Positions 24,654 to 32,820 of a stretch of DNA of 64,000 nucleotides are shown here, in pieces. The DNA is taken from the NCBI RefSeq assembly GCF_009469605.1, contig NZ_SSXU01000002.1, positions 238,807 to 302,806 of the forward strand. Direction: 5' to 3'. This stretch comes from Zoogloea sp. 1C4 (GTDB lineage Bacteria > Pseudomonadota > Gammaproteobacteria > Burkholderiales > Rhodocyclaceae). The translations under genes were made by a program, and so were the position numbers. Positions within the stretch are counted from its first letter, which is position 1. Every line of letters begins with the position of its first letter. The notes under the pieces were generated by a model, which was given only the letters and a program-made list of their open reading frames with translations, was not told where the DNA came from and did no database searches.

Positions 24654-26984
24654 TCACGCGTCGGTCGCGGCAGCAGCAGCCTGCGAACTGTTCCAGCCGG
24701 TCACTTGCGCAGCGGCATAGATGGCATCCACCCAGGTGCATCGATTGGCGATCAGCATTCCAGCCACATCGAGGGTGCCGCCGTGGTTGATGTAGCCCAA
24801 AGCCCGCGTCTTCGAAGGGCCGCTGTCAATGCGGCGAAGCACGCCCAGCATCGGCTCAGGGCGGGTATGGCTTATCAACACGCGCGGCAGGTGAGGCGGG
24901 AAGAGCGCTTGCAGGGATTCGTCACCGAGCACGAAGGCGGCCTCAAGTTCGTCTCGCGGAATGCGTAGACGGCCGGGCTCGACCACCACGGTGATGCACG
25001 ACGCAAGCCCATGGTGCTCCAGGCGGGCATGGGCTTTGAGCGCTTCCTCCAACTGGTAGGCGCCAATCGCTACGAATTGCAGTTGTGCGGTGGACGGATC
25101 GCCGGCTACATGGGCTGCTCCATGCTCGATCAGCGATTGAGCCGCGGCGGCACTGAAGTGATTCGGCGTGTCGCGCTTGGAGACCACCACACAAGCCACT
25201 TGGCCGCGGCTGGCGTAGACCGCTCGCAACGCGGCGCACGCCGTGTTTTCATCCACCGGGAACAACACGCGTGCGGTGTCCGACATCTCCCCCAGCAATG
25301 CTTCGCCAATGGTCGGGTCCTGGTGTGACTGCTCGTTCTTGCTGTTCTCCCAGGTGTGGGATGTGACGATCAGCGGGACGGAGATCCAGCCTGGCGGCTG
25401 GCCCAGCTCCTTCTGCCGACGCGCGAAGATGATCTCCTGGCGCATCAATCCAAGCATCTTGACCGCGAATGCCTCGTAGCTGACGATCAGGTTCAGCCCC
25501 CCTTTGTTGGCGAGGGCGGCGGCCGCAACGGCTTCTTCATTGAGTGCGGTGACCACCGAGCCATCCGTCGATTCCGGGACGCCGGGTTCGGGCACGTTGA
25601 CGCGGTGCTTGAGCAGCGCCAGAGTGGCCCCCATCTTGTTGCTGGCCAGTTCGTCGGGATTGCCGATCCGGATGCGCAACTGTGGATTTGCCTGCACCAG
25701 CTCCACGAACCAACGGTCCAGTGCGGACATGGCGCTGCCCGATACCTCCGTTGGCGCCCAGGCCGGCATCGGCAGATGAGGGCTCGCTGGATGGCGTAGG
25801 GCCATGGGGTGCTCGCTTTCGCGCGAGCGCTGGCTCTGGCCGTGATTCGCAAGGACGGTGAGCGCGTTTTCCAGTTCGCTCTCGGGCACGAACAGCGCCG
25901 CAGCCCCTGCGTTGAAGGCCTCGCGTGCCTGCGCGTGCTCGCGCGGATTGCCGTCCAACGGCAGGTTGTGGGCGGCATTGGTCGCCGCGCCCGGGAAGCC
26001 GAAACCTTTCTCCGTCTCGGCGATCACGTAGGGGAACTTGACGGGATAGCGCCGGTTCGATTGTGCGGCGAAAGCGCTCAGCGTGTCTTCAGATTCGACA
26101 ATGGCCCATGCGATCGCCACTGGATCGCGTCCATCGATGATGACGGGATCAAAGCCGTTGTGGCGCAGATCTTCGGCTAACCAGGCAGCGCCACCTTCCT
26201 GCACGATCTGGGTGCGCTGCTCGATGCGTCGCCCGTTGAGAATCATGATCGGGACGGCGAAGCCGCAGTCCTCGGCGCGCCACCAGCGCGGTGCCCAGTC
26301 CGAGCCACGTTGCTCCTCGAAAGCGCCATCACTGAGGAATGCCACCAGGCTTTCTCCCGGCAACGGCGTGTGCACATACTGCAGCCCGGCGAACCCCAGA
26401 TAGCCGCCTTCGGAGATCGCGCCGGCCGTGTTCGGCCCGGCATGGCTGCCCAGCGGTACCGCGGGCCGCCCCTGCTTATCGATGGCATAGGAGTAGAAAT
26501 CCTCGATCAGGCGTGACAGGCCTGCCTCGCTGCGGTCGTAGCGTCCACGCTGGGCGGCGGACACATCGCCGGTCAGTGCGTTCACCGCTTCGATCGCGGC
26601 CACGCAGTGCCCTTGTCCCATTAGCCAGCCGCGTGTCGTCCCGGTCAGTGCATTGGCCAACAGATAACCCACGAAAGCCGGCACCATGTCGAGCGAACCG
26701 CCGGTGTGGCCTTCGGGCGTTTGTTTGAAATCATCGGAGCCCAGAGGGCGGCCGCTTCGGTCGATGCGCCGGGCATAGGTCATATGCGCCACTACGCTCA
26801 TGGCCATGCAGGCCACCCGGTCGGCTGCGGCCAGCAGCGCATGGGCCGAGGCTTCATCTGCCACACGCCCTTGCGCAACCATGCGGTGCACGAGGGTCTG
26901 CATACGTTCGATGGTTTCGGACTGGTGCGCGATGGGCCCGTAACCGGCACGCCAATCGATTGCGAGGTTAGCCTGAGAGGGCAT
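24654..26984 (-). CDS. Phosphoketolase/transketolase-family TPP enzyme (divergent)
   Basis: This 776-residue protein resembles xylulose-5-phosphate/fructose-6-phosphate phosphoketolases in length and domain order (PP domain, Pyr domain at about 400-600, C-terminal domain). It departs at key points. The TPP/metal motif reads FLSDGAFEEQ where phosphoketolases have GDGEAETG, and EGHTGGSLDMV looks transketolase-like. SHTWENSKNEQSHQDPTI resembles the phosphoketolase TWRQDHNGFSHQDPG-type motif. Homologues are sometimes labelled phosphoketolase or xylulose-5-phosphate 3-epimerase. The likely substrate is a pentose phosphate, but the product (acetyl phosphate or not) is uncertain. AAGGA precedes the ATG. 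It lies between PRPP synthetase and the RNase gene. Confidence 0.75.
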   Translation of the reverse strand: MPSQANLAIDWRAGYGPIAHQSETIERMQTLVHRMVAQGRVADEASAHALLAAADRVACMAMSVVAHMTYARRIDRSGRPLGSDDFKQTPEGHTGGSLDMVPAFVGYLLANALTGTTRGWLMGQGHCVAAIEAVNALTGDVSAAQRGRYDRSEAGLSRLIEDFYSYAIDKQGRPAVPLGSHAGPNTAGAISEGGYLGFAGLQYVHTPLPGESLVAFLSDGAFEEQRGSDWAPRWWRAEDCGFAVPIMILNGRRIEQRTQIVQEGGAAWLAEDLRHNGFDPVIIDGRDPVAIAWAIVESEDTLSAFAAQSNRRYPVKFPYVIAETEKGFGFPGAATNAAHNLPLDGNPREHAQAREAFNAGAAALFVPESELENALTVLANHGQSQRSRESEHPMALRHPASPHLPMPAWAPTEVSGSAMSALDRWFVELVQANPQLRIRIGNPDELASNKMGATLALLKHRVNVPEPGVPESTDGSVVTALNEEAVAAAALANKGGLNLIVSYEAFAVKMLGLMRQEIIFARRQKELGQPPGWISVPLIVTSHTWENSKNEQSHQDPTIGEALLGEMSDTARVLFPVDENTACAALRAVYASRGQVACVVVSKRDTPNHFSAAAAQSLIEHGAAHVAGDPSTAQLQFVAIGAYQLEEALKAHARLEHHGLASCITVVVEPGRLRIPRDELEAAFVLGDESLQALFPPHLPRVLISHTRPEPMLGVLRRIDSGPSKTRALGYINHGGTLDVAGMLIANRCTWVDAIYAAAQVTGWNSSQAAAAATDA

Positions 26985-27020
26985 TTCGGGTTCCTTGAAA
27001 ATAGCGGGATAGGTGGAAGA

Positions 27021-27917
27021 TCAGGCTCGCGGATCGGTCTGGCCGCTGGAAAGCGCGCCGGCAATCAGCGAAGCCAGACCGATCCGGTTGCTCGGATGCG
27101 GCACCGCGTCGGTGGACGTGATCCGAGCGAACAGCGGCGTCAATTGGCTCCAGGCGTCTTCGGCGAATAGGGCATGCACCACTACGCACTCCGGCTTGCG
27201 CATTCCTTGTTCGGCGAGTTTGTGCGCCGCGACAGCGAGCGTGCGGCCCGAGGATGCGATGTCGTCCACCAGCACCGGCGTTCTGTCACGCCAGACCGAC
27301 AGGTCGGGAACATCGATGTCCACGCTGCGATCGCCATGGCGTGTCTTGCGAAGCACGGCGTGCGGCACGCCGATGCGGGAGGCGATGGAGCCGGCCCACT
27401 GCTCGCTTTCCTCATCGGGGCCGACGATCAAGGGCTTTTCGACATGATTGGCGATCCAGTCGGCCAGCAGCGGCGCGGCATGCAAGGTAGTGGTGGGAAT
27501 CGTGTAGAGCGCGGAGAGCGTCGGATAGCGGTGCAGATGTGGATCCACCGTAAGCAGCTTGTCGAACGTCGATGAGACCAGGCGTGCGAAAGTCCGCGAC
27601 GTCACGCTTTCGCCGTCATGGAATCGCTTGTCCTGGCGCATGTAGGCCAGGTAGGGTGCAACCAAGTTCACCTCGAGCGCACCAAGCTCGCGCGCGGCGT
27701 CCGCGGCAAAAACCAGAAGCAGGAATTGCGGATCTGGATGGGTCAGCGTGCAAATCAGATCCACGATCTGGCCAACGGGTTCGCCATGCAATCGGACATA
27801 GCTCTCGCCATCGGGAAATCGGCGTGTTTCGACGCGGCCGACATCGCTGCCATATGCCTGCGCGAGGCGACCGGCGAAATCTTCGTTGCCTGGAAGGGCA
27901 AGTGCGAGTCGTTGCAT
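27021..27917 (-). CDS. Ribose-phosphate pyrophosphokinase (archaeal-like short type)
   Basis: The 298-residue product has the PRPP-synthetase motifs FPDGESYVRL, PYLAYMRQDKRF (flexible loop/ATP site), DPHLHRYPTLSALYTIP, LRKTRHGDRSVDI and the PRPP-binding loop VLVDDIASSGRTLA. It is shorter than housekeeping Prs (about 315) and closer to archaeal forms. It links ribose 5-phosphate plus ATP to PRPP plus AMP and may run either way. AAAGGAGA lies eight bases before the ATG. It is 36 bp ahead of the TPP-enzyme gene and follows a small coupled ORF. Most genomes carry prs elsewhere, so this is a dedicated second copy by inference. Confidence 0.85.
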   Translation of the reverse strand: MQRLALALPGNEDFAGRLAQAYGSDVGRVETRRFPDGESYVRLHGEPVGQIVDLICTLTHPDPQFLLLVFAADAARELGALEVNLVAPYLAYMRQDKRFHDGESVTSRTFARLVSSTFDKLLTVDPHLHRYPTLSALYTIPTTTLHAAPLLADWIANHVEKPLIVGPDEESEQWAGSIASRIGVPHAVLRKTRHGDRSVDIDVPDLSVWRDRTPVLVDDIASSGRTLAVAAHKLAEQGMRKPECVVVHALFAEDAWSQLTPLFARITSTDAVPHPSNRIGLASLIAGALSSGQTDPRA

Positions 27918-27954
27918 GCGGTTGTCTCCTTTCTTATTGGTCGTCCTTGTTTAC

Positions 27955-28068
27955 TTATCGAACTCGGATGCTTGGTTGGTGTCGGTGCTCTACACGAACA
28001 ATCAGTCCCATGCCGACGAACAACGACAGGACGGCCCGTATGGAGTCGAGGAAGGAATCGACCGGCAT
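27955..28068 (-). CDS. 37-residue peptide with hydrophobic centre, coupled to the LpxR-like gene
   Basis: An open frame of 37 codons starts at the ATG of a TGATG overlap with the LpxR-like stop codon (28070-28066) and ends at TAA 27955. The peptide begins MPVDSFLDSIRAV, has a short hydrophobic run (AVLSLFVGMGLIV) and a basic tail (VEHRHQPSIRVR). The overlap and the 37-bp gap to the PRPP synthetase start make translation plausible. No family was recognised. It could be a small membrane peptide or chance; comparison with homologous islands would settle it. Confidence 0.45.
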   Translation of the reverse strand: MPVDSFLDSIRAVLSLFVGMGLIVRVEHRHQPSIRVR

Positions 28069-29138
28069 CAGAATTTCCTTCCTACAGTGATCGTTCCGTA
28101 GACCGGGATTTCTTTTTGTCCCCGGAATTCGCGTGTGCGGTGGTAGCGGGCTATCGCGATGCGCCAGTTGCCTTGGGTAATCGCGACGCCGTAGCCGACA
28201 TCCGCCACGAGTGGCCGCTTATCAACGCTATGGCCGGACTTGAAGGTATTGCCATCCAACGTGATGTCGTGCAGAACCCAGCGAGCGTCTAGCGCCACGA
28301 AGAGGTGGCCGTTCCAGTTGCTGCCAGCGGTCGTGCGCACGGGCGAGGTGTTCTCTCCGGCAGGCCGTAGCGGTGCCGTGCCTAAATCATCAGGCAGGCG
28401 CAGCCCATAGCGCAGTTCTCCACCGACATTCGCGTAGGTGGCGAAGTTGCCGAAGCTGCCACCCCAGTGGCGGGTCAGATCCCAGCCCCAACCGCTGACG
28501 TCTTCTTGCCTGAAGACTCGTGTTCGGCGTTCGTGCAGCAACTGCAGCACAGGCTCGTCGCGCAGTTGGTGTCGCCAGCCATTGAATTTGTCGACGCCGA
28601 TGGTGTCATGCCACCAGTTCTGGGTTTGCCTGGCCAAGGAGGAGGGGCCCACAACACCGACGCGGATTTGTGAGGTACGCAGCGTATCGCCGCGCCGCGC
28701 GTTGTAGCCGAAGCTCAACATCATTGCGCCGGCGAAAGGGCGGTCGTCTTTGATCAGATCGCTGCGCGTTTTGTCGCTGGGGGTGTACATCATCTGTCCG
28801 AAGCCGATGGTCATGTTCTGTTCGTCAAAACCCTCGGGTTGCAGCACCGTGAGAAAACGATTCAGCCCACGGACGAGACGGGGTAGGCAAGGGTCATCGC
28901 GATAGTCCACAAGGTTGGGGGAGACCCAGCTGACGAGAAATCCATTGGAGTAGCCTTGATCTTGTCCAATGCCGCCGAACATGTCGTTGTCGATCCGCAG
29001 ATTGAGCGTTCCCGTTGAGCGCAGCGGGTTGTCCTGGTGGCAGGACTGGGCCTGTGCGGAGGCGCTCAGCAATAGCAGCAGCAAGGAGGCTGCGACTTCC
29101 AGCCTCCATTCAGCGGGGTCGCTGGACTGAACTTTCAT
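28068..29138 (-). CDS. LpxR-family lipid A deacylase-like outer-membrane protein
   Basis: The product has about 356 residues, with a signal peptide (hydrophobic LEVAASLLLLLLSASAQAQ). The segment LNLRIDNDMFGGIGQDQGYSNGF is diagnostic for LpxR (DUF2219), quoted here in part; it holds the conserved Asn-Asp and Gly-rich metal site. The rest is a barrel ending in VYGTITVGRKF. LpxR removes the 3'-acyloxyacyl chain of lipid A at the outer membrane. The ATG at 29138 overlaps the universal-stress-protein stop (TGATG), so the two are coupled; frames extending further upstream lack a signal peptide. It may remodel LPS under stress, in keeping with the efflux genes of the island. Confidence 0.8.
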   Translation of the reverse strand: MKVQSSDPAEWRLEVAASLLLLLLSASAQAQSCHQDNPLRSTGTLNLRIDNDMFGGIGQDQGYSNGFLVSWVSPNLVDYRDDPCLPRLVRGLNRFLTVLQPEGFDEQNMTIGFGQMMYTPSDKTRSDLIKDDRPFAGAMMLSFGYNARRGDTLRTSQIRVGVVGPSSLARQTQNWWHDTIGVDKFNGWRHQLRDEPVLQLLHERRTRVFRQEDVSGWGWDLTRHWGGSFGNFATYANVGGELRYGLRLPDDLGTAPLRPAGENTSPVRTTAGSNWNGHLFVALDARWVLHDITLDGNTFKSGHSVDKRPLVADVGYGVAITQGNWRIAIARYHRTREFRGQKEIPVYGTITVGRKF

Positions 29139-29632
29139 CACGCTGGCGTGCCACCCTGCCCAGGGGTTGCAGTCACAATGACCGATTGGGACTGGCGCAC
29201 CAGCATCACTGGAACTGGTGCGATGCGAGCGAGCTGCTCTGCATCGCTTCCCATCAGCAGCCTGTCCACGCCCCGGCGTCCGTGGGTACCCAACACCACC
29301 AACTCGCATTGAGTAGTCAGTGCCTGCTGAGCGATGAGCACCGAGACGCGCTCGCCGTTGCTTTCCAGAAGGACGGTCTCAACCACCAGGCCTCCCTGCC
29401 TCAGCCGCAGCGCCGCCTCGTCCAGCAGCTTCTGCCCGGCCGCCAGGAAGCCCGGCCTCACTTCTTCAATATAGATCCTCGGCCTCTCGAAGCCGTTGCT
29501 ATGCTTCATCTCCTCGATGACGTGCAGCAAGACGATGGTTGCGCCATTCAGGCGTGCCAGCACCGCAGCGTGGTGGAGCGCCAAATCGGCAGTAGGACTT
29601 CCGTCGAGCGGAACCAGGATTCTTGAGTACAT
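29138..29632 (-). CDS. Universal stress protein UspA family
   Basis: This 164-residue single-domain Usp has the start YSRILVPLDGSPTADLAL and the ATP-binding motif GTHGRRGVDRLLMGSDAEQL (G2xG9xGS type), so it probably binds ATP. Usp proteins accumulate under starvation, low oxygen or membrane stress and are cytosolic. It is 87 bp downstream of phaC and overlaps the LpxR-like gene start. Usp genes often accompany PHA and phosphoketolase clusters; here it suggests expression under energy limitation (inference). Confidence 0.9.
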   Translation of the reverse strand: MYSRILVPLDGSPTADLALHHAAVLARLNGATIVLLHVIEEMKHSNGFERPRIYIEEVRPGFLAAGQKLLDEAALRLRQGGLVVETVLLESNGERVSVLIAQQALTTQCELVVLGTHGRRGVDRLLMGSDAEQLARIAPVPVMLVRQSQSVIVTATPGQGGTPA

Positions 29633-29719
29633 GAATGTCTCCAGTTATCAGAGTAGAACGGGATGACGAACAGATATTGCGTATACCGTGTCGCAATAGC
29701 GGACGCGGGATACGCTTAT

Positions 29720-31471
29720 TCAGTTGCGTACATATTCCCCTGGGGCGTCGCAAACAGTGGGGTATCCACTGGATTCAGCACCTATGAGCGGAGGCGCAAC
29801 AACATCACCGGAACGCTCTCGCAGCCACGCCGACCATGCGGGCCACCAGGAATCCGGATGCGTCTGCATCGTCGCTTGCCACTCATCCGGCGCCATGTAT
29901 CCATCACCGGCCGCGCGGGTATGGATTTGATATTGGCGGTTACCTCGGCCGGGCTCGCTCACGATGCCGCCGTTGTGTCCTCCAGTGGTCAGCACGAAAG
30001 TCAGCTCGGCCGAAGACAGGAGATGCAGCTTGTAAACCGAGCGCCAAGGCGCAATATGATCCGAGGCAGTGCCGACGCAAAACACCGGTACAGCGATGTC
30101 TCCCACTGAAACGGGGCGACCCGTGACGGGATAACGCCCCGCGCTGAGATCGTTATTCAGGTAAAGGCGTCGGAGATACTGCGAATGCATCTTCGCGGGG
30201 AGGCGAGTCCCATCGGCATTCCAAGCCATCAGGTCGGTCATTGCCCGGCGATCGCCCAATAGGTATTCGTCAATCATGCGAGACCATATGAGATCGTAGG
30301 AACGCAGTAGCTGAAAAGCTCCGCTCATCTGGTCGGAGGTCAAATAACCGGTTTGAGCCATGCTGGCTTCCAACAGCGCCACTTGACTCTCGTTGATGAA
30401 AAGACTCAGCTCGCCCGGTTCGCTGAAGTCCGTCTGTGCGGCAAGCAGGCTTACCGACACCAGCCGCGTATCGCCATCACGCGCCATGGCTGAAGCACCA
30501 ATGGCCAGTAGCGTTCCGCCCAGGCAATAACCAGCCGCGTGGACTCCATGCCCGGGGACGACGGAAGTCACAGCGTCCAGCGCTGCATGCAGGCCGAACT
30601 CCAGGTACTCATCCATGCCCAAATCTCGATCCTCAGCATCCGGATTTCTCCAGGAGATGCAAAAAACCGTATGCCCTTGCGCAACCAGATACCGTATCAG
30701 CGAGTTATGCGGTGACAGATCCAGTACGTAGTACTTCATGATCCAGGCAGGAATGATCAGGATCGGTTCGGGATGGACTTTCTCGGTAGTGGGCGTGTAC
30801 TGAATCAGTTCGATCAGTCGATTTCTCAGAACGACTTTTCCTTCCGTGACCGCTACGTCGCGCCCAACGACGAAGTTCTCCGTTCCCGCGGGAGGCTGGC
30901 CGGATAGTTGCCGACGCAAGTCGTCGAGAAAGTTGGACGTCCCCCGCGCTAGATTGGCGCCTTGCTCTGCGATGGTTCTTTTCAGGACAACGGGGTTGAA
31001 AACCGCAGCGTTGGCGGGCGAAAGCATTTCCAGCCACTGTTTGGCGCCAAACGCCAGCAGGCGTTGGTGTTTCGGATCCACTCCCCACACCCCCTGCGTG
31101 GCCTGCTCCCACCATTTGGTCTGATTGACGAATGAACTGCGGAAAAGGTCGTAGGGCCATTGATCCCATGCAGGATCGTTGAAGCGGCGGTCATTGACAG
31201 GTGACCGGTCAGGAGCGGTGGCTCCCCGGTCCGGGTTGGCCGGATTCTTCTTCAATACGGCCATCCATTGCTCGGACAGGGAGGCTGCAAACGCCAAAAG
31301 CTCGGCTTGCTTGCCAGGACTGTTTGCTAAATGGCTCGCCCAGTCCACCCACGCGAGCAACGATGTCTCCGGCGAAATAGACGACCAAGCCTGTGCCCAA
31401 GCGACATGGGCATCCCCATCCAACTTCGGATTGATGGCTGAGTCGATATTGCCGTTCTTTTTATTCGTCAA
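29720..31471 (-). CDS. phaC: Class I poly(3-hydroxyalkanoate) synthase
   Basis: This 583-residue PHA synthase has the N-terminal domain (WWEQATQGVWGVDPKHQRLL region) and an alpha/beta-hydrolase core. The lipase-like box is GYCLGG (nucleophile Cys), with Asp in GTASDHIAPW and His in TTGGHNGGIVSEPG completing the triad. It polymerises (R)-3-hydroxyacyl-CoA on granule surfaces. It lies with phasin, phaB and acetyl-phosphate genes on the same strand. No phaA thiolase is present in the window, so acetoacetyl-CoA must come from elsewhere. Confidence 0.93.
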   Translation of the reverse strand: MTNKKNGNIDSAINPKLDGDAHVAWAQAWSSISPETSLLAWVDWASHLANSPGKQAELLAFAASLSEQWMAVLKKNPANPDRGATAPDRSPVNDRRFNDPAWDQWPYDLFRSSFVNQTKWWEQATQGVWGVDPKHQRLLAFGAKQWLEMLSPANAAVFNPVVLKRTIAEQGANLARGTSNFLDDLRRQLSGQPPAGTENFVVGRDVAVTEGKVVLRNRLIELIQYTPTTEKVHPEPILIIPAWIMKYYVLDLSPHNSLIRYLVAQGHTVFCISWRNPDAEDRDLGMDEYLEFGLHAALDAVTSVVPGHGVHAAGYCLGGTLLAIGASAMARDGDTRLVSVSLLAAQTDFSEPGELSLFINESQVALLEASMAQTGYLTSDQMSGAFQLLRSYDLIWSRMIDEYLLGDRRAMTDLMAWNADGTRLPAKMHSQYLRRLYLNNDLSAGRYPVTGRPVSVGDIAVPVFCVGTASDHIAPWRSVYKLHLLSSAELTFVLTTGGHNGGIVSEPGRGNRQYQIHTRAAGDGYMAPDEWQATMQTHPDSWWPAWSAWLRERSGDVVAPPLIGAESSGYPTVCDAPGEYVRN

Positions 31472-31614
31472 AGCGTATTACCTCTATTTCTGCACAAGTA
31501 GAAAGAGCCCCTTGCTTGAAAACGGGAGTCGATTGCGATTTCCTGGGCGACGACGCCTCGCCAGCGCGTCAGCGATGTATCCATCTGCCAGCTCGCTCCG
31601 CTGTTTCGCTTCGC

Positions 31615-32820
31615 CTAACCGGCCATCAGGCTGATTACCAGTGCGTTCGCAATATCGATGACGAACCCACATACCAAGGGCACCACAATGAACGCCTCGC
31701 GTGCCGCACCATGCTCCCGAGTCACCGCCGTCATGTTGGCGATGGCAGTGGCGGTAGATCCCAGCGCAATACCGCCGAAACCCGCGCACACCACGGCGGC
31801 TTGGTAATCCTTGCCCATTGCCCGAAAAACAATCAGCAAAACGAATGCGATGACCAAGGCAATCTGCACCAGCATCGCCGCCGTGATGAAGGCGAGCACG
31901 GGCTGCAGTTCCCAGAGCCTGAGTCCCATCAGCGCCATGGTCAGAAACAGGCCCAATGACATGTCGGAAACCAGGGCGATGCCTGGCTGCATGCTCGGCC
32001 AGTTCCATAAACGTCCGCGCCCACTTGGCCTCATCCAGTCGGCCGCCATGCGCAGGAGAATTCCGGCCAGCAGGCAGCCCACAAAGGCGGGCAGCGTGAC
32101 GGCGGTACGCGCGACCAAGGCATTGATTCCGTATCCCAACATCAAGGCGAAGTTGAGCCAGAGCAATGCCAGCAGCAGGCCGTAGTAGTCCAGGCGGGCA
32201 TGCTGCTCATCCCTGTGCAGCGTGCCAATTTCCAGGGCGCTGTCCCCAGAGGCTTGAAGCCGATGCCTACGCATGAGCAAGCTTGCGACTGGGCCCCCGA
32301 TGGTGCAGGCCGCGATCAGGCCGATCATGTTCGCTGCCAATCCCAGTTCCTGCGCTTGCGCAATGCCGAGGTTGTGAACGAAGTGATCGGACCAGGCCAA
32401 GGTGGTGCCCACGCCTCCTGTCAGGGAAATCGATCCCACCATCAGCCCGGTGCGCGGATCCAGGCCGAAGGCGCGTGCCATCTCCATCCCGGCCAGGTTC
32501 TGCAGCACCATGAACCCGATGGCCAACCCCGACAGGATCAGCAAGGGCCGTCCACCATGGCGCAGCGTGCGGGCGTCGGTACCCAGGCCAATGGCCGCAA
32601 AGAAGTACAGCAGCAGCGCGTCACGCGCTTCGAGATCGAAACTGATGACGATCCCCGCACCGTAGTACAGGGCGAAGACAACCAGGGCGCAGGCCAAGCC
32701 GCCCACCAGGGATTCCGGGATGCTGTATCGACGCAAGATGCGCCAACGCGCAACCAAGCCCTTGCCCACGAACAACAGCAGGATGGCGAGCGTGAATCCA
32801 TGGAAGGCATCGATCGTCAT
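31615..32820 (-). CDS. gltS: Sodium/glutamate symporter
   Basis: The product has about 401 residues and ten or so hydrophobic helices, with the GltS features FFAAIGLGTDARTLRHGG, GSISLTGGVGTTLAWSDHF (with the GGVGT motif) and, in the second half, VVCAGFGGIALGSTATAIANM. It imports glutamate with Na+ across the inner membrane. The ATG at 32820 overlaps the ackA stop (ATGA), indicating translational coupling. Its place inside an acetate/PHA cluster is unusual; glutamate uptake could serve osmotic or nitrogen balance (speculative). A 143-bp gap to phaC follows. Confidence 0.88.
   Translation of the reverse strand: MTIDAFHGFTLAILLLFVGKGLVARWRILRRYSIPESLVGGLACALVVFALYYGAGIVISFDLEARDALLLYFFAAIGLGTDARTLRHGGRPLLILSGLAIGFMVLQNLAGMEMARAFGLDPRTGLMVGSISLTGGVGTTLAWSDHFVHNLGIAQAQELGLAANMIGLIAACTIGGPVASLLMRRHRLQASGDSALEIGTLHRDEQHARLDYYGLLLALLWLNFALMLGYGINALVARTAVTLPAFVGCLLAGILLRMAADWMRPSGRGRLWNWPSMQPGIALVSDMSLGLFLTMALMGLRLWELQPVLAFITAAMLVQIALVIAFVLLIVFRAMGKDYQAAVVCAGFGGIALGSTATAIANMTAVTREHGAAREAFIVVPLVCGFVIDIANALVISLMAG

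Noticed and set aside
24654-26984. Plain transketolase
   Set aside because: Length (776), domain order and the HQDP-type motif fit the phosphoketolase family better, despite transketolase-like GHTGGS.
31472-31614. Small frame between gltS and phaC (starts MDTSLTRW)
   Set aside because: No ribosome-binding site or overlap, and unremarkable composition; not supported as a gene.
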